Origin: an uncultured Micrococcales bacterium
GTDB taxonomy: Bacteria; Actinomycetota; Actinomycetes; Actinomycetales; Microbacteriaceae
NCBI GenBank assembly: GCA_903820955.1
Contig: CAIJJH010000104.1
Location: forward strand, 1 to 8,700
Length of the DNA: 8,700 bases
Direction: 5' to 3'
Position 1 is the stretch's first letter, and each line of letters starts with the position of its first letter. This document shows positions 6,201 through 8,700 of the stretch, in pieces. The translations under genes and the position numbers were made by a program. Below the pieces are notes generated by a model. It was not told the DNA's origin. It saw only the letters and a program-made list of their open reading frames with translations, and did not search any database.

Positions 6201-7594
6201 ATAAATACCTCACCTGGATCCCGAACCTAGCCGGCACCAAGTTCATCCGCTCGACAAACGTGGCGTTGGAGCCGGGTGATTTGAACGGCGTGAATGATCT
6301 CTATCGAGGGCTTGGATCTTCGGTCGAGACACCGGTGAAGCTTCGTTTCGTGCCCTCGCTCGAATGGAACCTTGCCGCTAGCACAGTCGTGTATGGGCAG
6401 TCTCTTGAACTAAGGGTCATCTCGAATGACACTCTCTCACCGGTAACCTACCGAGTCGTTTTCGGTGCCTGCCACATCACCGACGGCAGGGTCTATGCCG
6501 AGGCCGGCCAAGGGAGTTGCTCGATCGAGGCGGCGGTGGCCGAAAATTCCGATTGGCTATCGGCGACGAAGACCACCTACATAAATTTCGCGAAAGCTTC
6601 GAGGCCAGCAAATGAAGTTGCTCTGACAGCAAATCAAACGGCAGAGCTCTGGTCTCCCATTTCTTACACGTTCCAAAATGACGCAAGCCTCCCTTACAAC
6701 GTGTGGACTTCGGGCTCCTGCAGCTTCTCCAACGGCCAGATAATCGGAATCTCGGTTGGCACCTGCACGATTACCGCCTCTCGAAGCGAAGATGAGAACT
6801 TCTTAGAGAACCGACTTCAAGTTTCCATTTTGATCACCAAGATGGCGTGGCCCGCAAACAGACTGGCGATTGACCCCGTCGGGGTGAAATATGCCGGAGA
6901 CTCCTTCGATGTGTCCGTGCAAAATCAAACGGGCATCGGAGAAACCCTTTCGGTCACCGGTTCTTGCTCGCTGGACGGTCGCCGAGTAACAATCACCGCG
7001 TTCTCCAACACCTGCTTGGTCAGTGCCCACGTGCCTGAAACCGACGAATACGCTTCGAAAACCGCTACTCTCACAGTCACTGTTGCTTCGCGCACGCAGA
7101 TCTTGGGCCGGATTCTTGACTCCGACTGGGCCAGCTCTAAAGCTCTACCAAAGGGGTCAACCCTTTCGGTGAATGCAGTTTCAACAATTACCTCCGGGCT
7201 TTGCAGCTACGCAGCGTTGAGAGTCACGGCATTGGGCGGTACCGGCACCTGCACATTCATCGTCGGCGGTTACACCGACGGTTCGAACGTGTATCAGGCT
7301 CAGACCTTCACGATCAAACTAGGGCTTGCCGCCCAAACGTGGACGACCACCCTGCCCACCTACTCGGGCAAGAAACTGAAAACTCAGAAATACTCATTCA
7401 TCACGAATGGTCAACCAAAAACCAAACTCGGTACATTGGGCGTCTTCAAGCCAAGTGCTGGTTGCAAAATCCTGAAGTCCGGTAAGACGGTCACGGTTGA
7501 TCTTGGCAAGTTGAAGAAGTGCGTCGTAACTTTGAAGGCCGCGGCGGGCTTCAGGGTCCCAGGAATTACAAAGACCTGGACCTTCACTCGCTAG
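3227..7594 (+). CDS. Giant secreted S8 (subtilisin-like) serine protease with propeller and Ig-like repeats
   Basis: A 1455-residue extracellular endopeptidase. The signal peptide is a KRLR n-region, a hydrophobic core at 6-19, and probable cleavage after STA (22). Residues ~24-145 resemble a prodomain. The S8 domain spans ~150-460 with an intact triad: D161 in VLDTGVD, H202 in GHGTH and S382 in SGTSMATP. The oxyanion residue is N303 in AAGNG, with substrate-cleft strand NLSLGASG at 267-274. Cysteine pairs C191/C238 and C409/C415 may form disulfides. Beta-rich regions follow (~468-690), then a TolB-like propeller-type region (~690-1035) and five ~80-residue Cys-pair units (~1040-1455). There is no LPXTG or C-terminal membrane anchor. 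It uses a GTG start with a strong Shine-Dalgarno. The divergent winged-helix gene may regulate it. The substrate is unknown; alternatives to general scavenging include adhesion-linked or processing proteolysis. Confidence 0.93.
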   Translation: MKRLRLLSIAALAIASLAFSTATQIDVLAVKTFANLNPAVLAAFDANPSKALDTILLVDPIAAHSTQFAALAPKLKSLGGSVFSGKLNAGDVHSLQGLAGVTLDLNRPVSAIPVREAKPDLFIPDLLWDASATIPETDPALVASRNAKGIDGTGVLVAVLDTGVDPEALGLGGGKVVHREDFTSPPTDASCSDNGKLDPFGHGTHVSSIIAGAIDSRDTAIQGVAPGASILDLRVLNCAGSGEFSGIDSALQWILDHRTEYPVKVVNLSLGASGGQGDGLDPTSILINRLVAQGIFVSVAAGNGWDVANNLFSPGTSEFATTVAAATVNKYGKFLAPYSSHGPTSDGRAGIDITAPGSGIRAALTTAKSSFNNYETTMSGTSMATPYVAGIAALLLEQNPTAAPSGTLCDVDVSCPAGVVKESMTNGVQDRMKTSDWFAPGVDPDSGAGIVSASASLNGTTMPASHSSTATIDENSDNLIQIPPHESDTSISILLDHSFRSDAWASSTFTIVQVDSAYNQLTPKVVCTLLAVTSCQFGTPGWTPRLFSYFLPASTETTTLIIKCSTTVNYRINIDSFSGSVLHSSGVKADPLFLDGASSGSLTLERTLASSSDDSYRISATGTLTAPSTVTLPAGPAGTSVTVPVSMPSSSPSSLERVLFTSTTGALIASSVRTRTSGDGPLIYPNTQGFDATDNGGPVFIADDGSILGSSRAAGLANGAGYDSVYRVAANSRTVVKYDIPQTSLSQIDTMGLSQDGTHGLFREYPAGAGVVPGDDTISWTYFVRNLETGASYEVGPDWSQWSSWWLSPGGLPVALNEDGSAAAWAVQYPTGDNPVTLATQTELGVSTVLDTFNSQTALRIFGFSQGKVLVKVSGVGVDELRTYSGPGEYSVLPQSDIQAMNATFSANGQAVGYSNSNTESMLCTVDGQTTTFPAPRSIGMSLSSFIRVANDCSWFITGWDVAPGGLRGDNGIQLVRIRPNGTVTKLDSTPNKYLTWIPNLAGTKFIRSTNVALEPGDLNGVNDLYRGLGSSVETPVKLRFVPSLEWNLAASTVVYGQSLELRVISNDTLSPVTYRVVFGACHITDGRVYAEAGQGSCSIEAAVAENSDWLSATKTTYINFAKASRPANEVALTANQTAELWSPISYTFQNDASLPYNVWTSGSCSFSNGQIIGISVGTCTITASRSEDENFLENRLQVSILITKMAWPANRLAIDPVGVKYAGDSFDVSVQNQTGIGETLSVTGSCSLDGRRVTITAFSNTCLVSAHVPETDEYASKTATLTVTVASRTQILGRILDSDWASSKALPKGSTLSVNAVSTITSGLCSYAALRVTALGGTGTCTFIVGGYTDGSNVYQAQTFTIKLGLAAQTWTTTLPTYSGKKLKTQKYSFITNGQPKTKLGTLGVFKPSAGCKILKSGKTVTVDLGKLKKCVVTLKAAAGFRVPGITKTWTFTR
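3674..4606 (+). other. Peptidase S8 catalytic domain within the protease gene
   Basis: Codons ~150-460. All catalytic motifs are in subtilase order (Asp, His, Asn, Ser) with no frame disruption, so an active enzyme is expected. A cysteine-bearing insertion follows the catalytic serine helix (C409 and C415) and precedes the domain-closing [13 protein letters not shown] (443-455). Confidence 0.9.
5294..6331 (+). other. TolB/WD40-like beta-propeller region within the protease gene
   Basis: Codons ~690-1035 show recurring blade-like units: [12 protein letters not shown] (700-711), [14 protein letters not shown] (752-765), [15 protein letters not shown] (815-829), [12 protein letters not shown] (904-915) and [11 protein letters not shown] (950-960). 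Two copies of a [VL]xPGD element precede blade-final strands (772-775 and 1014-1018, the second continuing [11 protein letters not shown]). I recall this pattern from actinobacterial TolB-like repeats. The blades are degenerate, so the blade count and closure are uncertain. Confidence 0.55.
6344..7591 (+). repeat. Five tandem ~80-residue Ig-like units, each with one cysteine pair
   Basis: Codons 1040-1455. Cysteine pairs are C1082/C1098, C1165/C1180, C1247/C1263, C1326/C1342 and C1413/C1432. The first cysteines are 83, 82, 79 and 87 residues apart. Units 2 and 3 share a boundary motif K-x3-PAN (SRPAN at 1125, AWPAN at 1207) 82 residues apart, and the GxCxxxxG...GTCxITA pattern around each pair. 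DNA identity between units is low, so this is an old protein repeat rather than a recent duplication. The last unit is lysine-rich and more divergent. Confidence 0.7.
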
Positions 7595-8226
7595 TCGGCG
7601 AGGCCGTAGAGGCGATCTCCAGCGTCGCCGAGGCCCGGCACGATGTAGCCGACCTCGTTTAGCTTTTCATCCATCGCGCCAAGCACGAGGTTCACGTTTC
7701 TCGAACCGACGTGGGCCCGAACAGCCTCAACACCCTCTGGCGCTCCAATCAGGCAGATTGCGGTCACCTCGGTTGCCCCGCGCTCGAAGACGTAGTCAAT
7801 CGAGTCGATCAGCGTGCCGCCGGTGGCGAGCATCGGGTCGATGATGTAAACCTGTCGACCGTTTAGGTCATCTGGCAAGCGGTTTGCATAGGTGAATGGC
7901 TGAAGTGTCTCTTCGTTGCGCTTGATACCCAAGAAGCCGACCTGAGCTGTAGGTAGAAGCTTGATAATGCCATCGAGCATGCCCAAGCCGGCGCGCAAAA
8001 TCGGTACGATGATCGGCCGAGGGCGGCTGAGCTTGACTCCGGTGGTCTTGGTGACCGGCGTCTCGATCTCGACGCTTTCAACACGGACGTCCCTGGTTGC
8101 CTCGTAAGCGAGGAGAGTCACCAATTCCTCAACCAGCTGGCGGAACACCGGCGAAGGCGTGTTTTTGTCACGCAAAACGGTGAGTTTGTGGGTGATCAGT
8201 GGGTGGTCGGCAACGGTGACTCGCAT
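7591..8226 (-). CDS. upp: Uracil phosphoribosyltransferase
   Basis: A cytoplasmic pyrimidine-salvage enzyme converting uracil plus PRPP to UMP and pyrophosphate. It is 211 residues, full length for the family. The N-terminus [16 protein letters not shown] (5-20) is typical. [13 protein letters not shown] (74-86) contributes to the active site, [12 protein letters not shown] (127-138) is the PRPP-binding loop, and [16 protein letters not shown] (193-208) is the uracil-binding segment. The ATG is at 8226-8224. No Shine-Dalgarno is visible, but a TANNNT element lies just upstream, suggesting a leaderless mRNA. Its TAG stop shares the CTAG at 7591-7594 with the convergent protease stop, so the two transcripts must meet here. 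It is divergent from tadA across 29 bp, an arrangement I associate with Microbacteriaceae. Confidence 0.98.
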   Translation of the reverse strand: MRVTVADHPLITHKLTVLRDKNTPSPVFRQLVEELVTLLAYEATRDVRVESVEIETPVTKTTGVKLSRPRPIIVPILRAGLGMLDGIIKLLPTAQVGFLGIKRNEETLQPFTYANRLPDDLNGRQVYIIDPMLATGGTLIDSIDYVFERGATEVTAICLIGAPEGVEAVRAHVGSRNVNLVLGAMDEKLNEVGYIVPGLGDAGDRLYGLAD

Positions 8227-8232
8227 AGGCTA

Positions 8233-8238
8233 AATCTA
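8233..8238 (-). promoter_or_regulatory. Candidate leaderless -10 element of upp
   Basis: On the minus strand TAGATT (8238-8233) is followed by six bases and then the ATG. This matches the actinobacterial leaderless arrangement of TANNNT about 6-7 nt before the start codon. The hexamer lies within the inverted repeat GGCTA-AATC-TAGCC (8228-8241). No good -35 is visible. Confidence 0.5.
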
Positions 8239-8242
8239 GCCG

Positions 8243-8249
8243 AAAGGAG
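8243..8249 (+). promoter_or_regulatory. Ribosome binding site of tadA
   Basis: AAAGGAG lies 6 nt before ATG 8256-8258 and fixes that start. The promoter must lie in the 29-bp gap or inside upp; TAGGCT (8226-8231) is only a weak -10 candidate. Confidence 0.8.
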
Positions 8250-8255
8250 TACTTT

Positions 8256-8700
8256 ATGGAACGTTGGAACCCTGCGATACAAGCAGCGCTCGCCGAGGCT
8301 GCCAAGTGCGGCGATGACGTGCCGGTCGGTGCGGTGCTCCTTGACCCCAAGGGCAACGTCGTTGCAGCCGGACGCAACAATAAAGAGGTAACCGCAGACC
8401 CAACCGGTCACGCCGAAATCGTTGCGATTCGCGAAGCCTCGAAGGCTCGCGGCAGCTGGCGCCTGGAAGACTTGACCCTAGTGGTCACGCTCGAGCCTTG
8501 CGTGATGTGCGCGGGCGCCATTTTGGCAGCAAGAATTCCCCGCGTGGTTTTTGGCGCTTGGGACCCTCGCGTCGGAGCAGCGGGTTCGCTTTACGATCTC
8601 TTGCGCGACGGCCGCCTCGGGGCTCCCGTCGAAGTTATCCCGGGAGTCCTAGAAGCAGAATGCTCTTCGGTGTTGACTCAGTTTTTCGAGTCGCGCAGGA
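8256..8700 (+). CDS. tadA: tRNA adenosine(34) deaminase TadA (3' end cut by window)
   Basis: A zinc-dependent deaminase converting adenosine-34 to inosine in the tRNA-Arg(ACG) anticodon, normally essential. The frame from ATG 8256 is open to the right edge. The 148 visible codons are nearly the whole protein (family about 150-160 residues). The zinc and catalytic motifs are complete: PVGAVL (23-28), DPTGHAEIVAIREA (48-61, with zinc ligand H52 and proton-shuttle E54) and TLEPCVMCAGAI (78-89, with zinc ligands C82 and C85). WDPRVGAAGSLYDLL (near 100-115) is the tRNA-contacting region typical of TadA rather than cytidine or guanine deaminases. GHAE replaces the more usual AHAE, a harmless-looking variant. 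A strong Shine-Dalgarno sets the start. Confidence 0.95.
   Translation, partial: MERWNPAIQAALAEAAKCGDDVPVGAVLLDPKGNVVAAGRNNKEVTADPTGHAEIVAIREASKARGSWRLEDLTLVVTLEPCVMCAGAILAARIPRVVFGAWDPRVGAAGSLYDLLRDGRLGAPVEVIPGVLEAECSSVLTQFFESRR

Noticed and set aside
6344..7591. Recent DNA tandem duplication or phase-variable repeat in the protease 3' half
   Set aside because: The units share protein spacing and cysteines but little nucleotide identity. No short tandem DNA repeat that could slip was seen.
7611..7629. GGCGA...TCGCC inverted repeat near the protease and upp stops, as a terminator
   Set aside because: The arms are only 5 bp, there is no T-tract on either strand, and it encodes the conserved uracil-binding C-terminus of upp.
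1..8700. Mobile element, prophage, toxin-antitoxin, CRISPR or tRNA genes
   Set aside because: No transposase, integrase or terminal repeats, no repeat-spacer pattern, no cloverleaf and no paired small toxin-antitoxin frames were found by eye on either strand.

Overview
The window looks like chromosomal sequence from a streamlined actinobacterium, most likely Microbacteriaceae (a small freshwater or soil type). The evidence is an upp gene divergent from tadA, a uracil phosphoribosyltransferase starting [10 protein letters not shown], a winged-helix regulator without a receiver domain, GTG starts, moderately high GC (not counted), and very tight packing with overlapping convergent genes. No mobile element, tRNA, rRNA or CRISPR array was found.

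Layout. (1) Positions 1-1903, plus strand: the 3' part of a PLP-dependent threonine aldolase, a nitroreductase-family flavoprotein and a DedA-family membrane protein, spaced as one operon. (2) Positions 1881-3014, minus strand: a receiver-less OmpR/PhoB-type winged-helix regulator followed by a uridine-kinase-like P-loop kinase. The kinase converges on dedA, and their 3' ends overlap by 23 bp. (3) Positions 3015-3226: a divergent control region with a nested inverted repeat next to a candidate sigma70 promoter. (4) Positions 3227-7594, plus strand: a 1455-residue secreted subtilisin-family (S8) protease that fills half of the window. It has a signal peptide, a prodomain, an intact Asp-His-Ser triad, beta-sandwich regions, a TolB-like propeller-type region, and a C-terminal array of five ~80-residue units, each with one cysteine pair. 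(5) Positions 7591-8226, minus strand: upp, whose stop codon shares a CTAG with the protease stop. (6) Positions 8256-8700, plus strand: tadA, cut by the right edge only a few residues before its expected end.

Most genes are housekeeping: uracil salvage, tRNA wobble editing, amino-acid catabolism and membrane maintenance. The unusual part is the pairing of the giant multidomain exoprotease with the divergent regulator across a structured promoter region. It suggests, without proving, a locally regulated secreted or surface proteolytic system. I saw nothing that amounts to a demonstrably new defence or mobile system.
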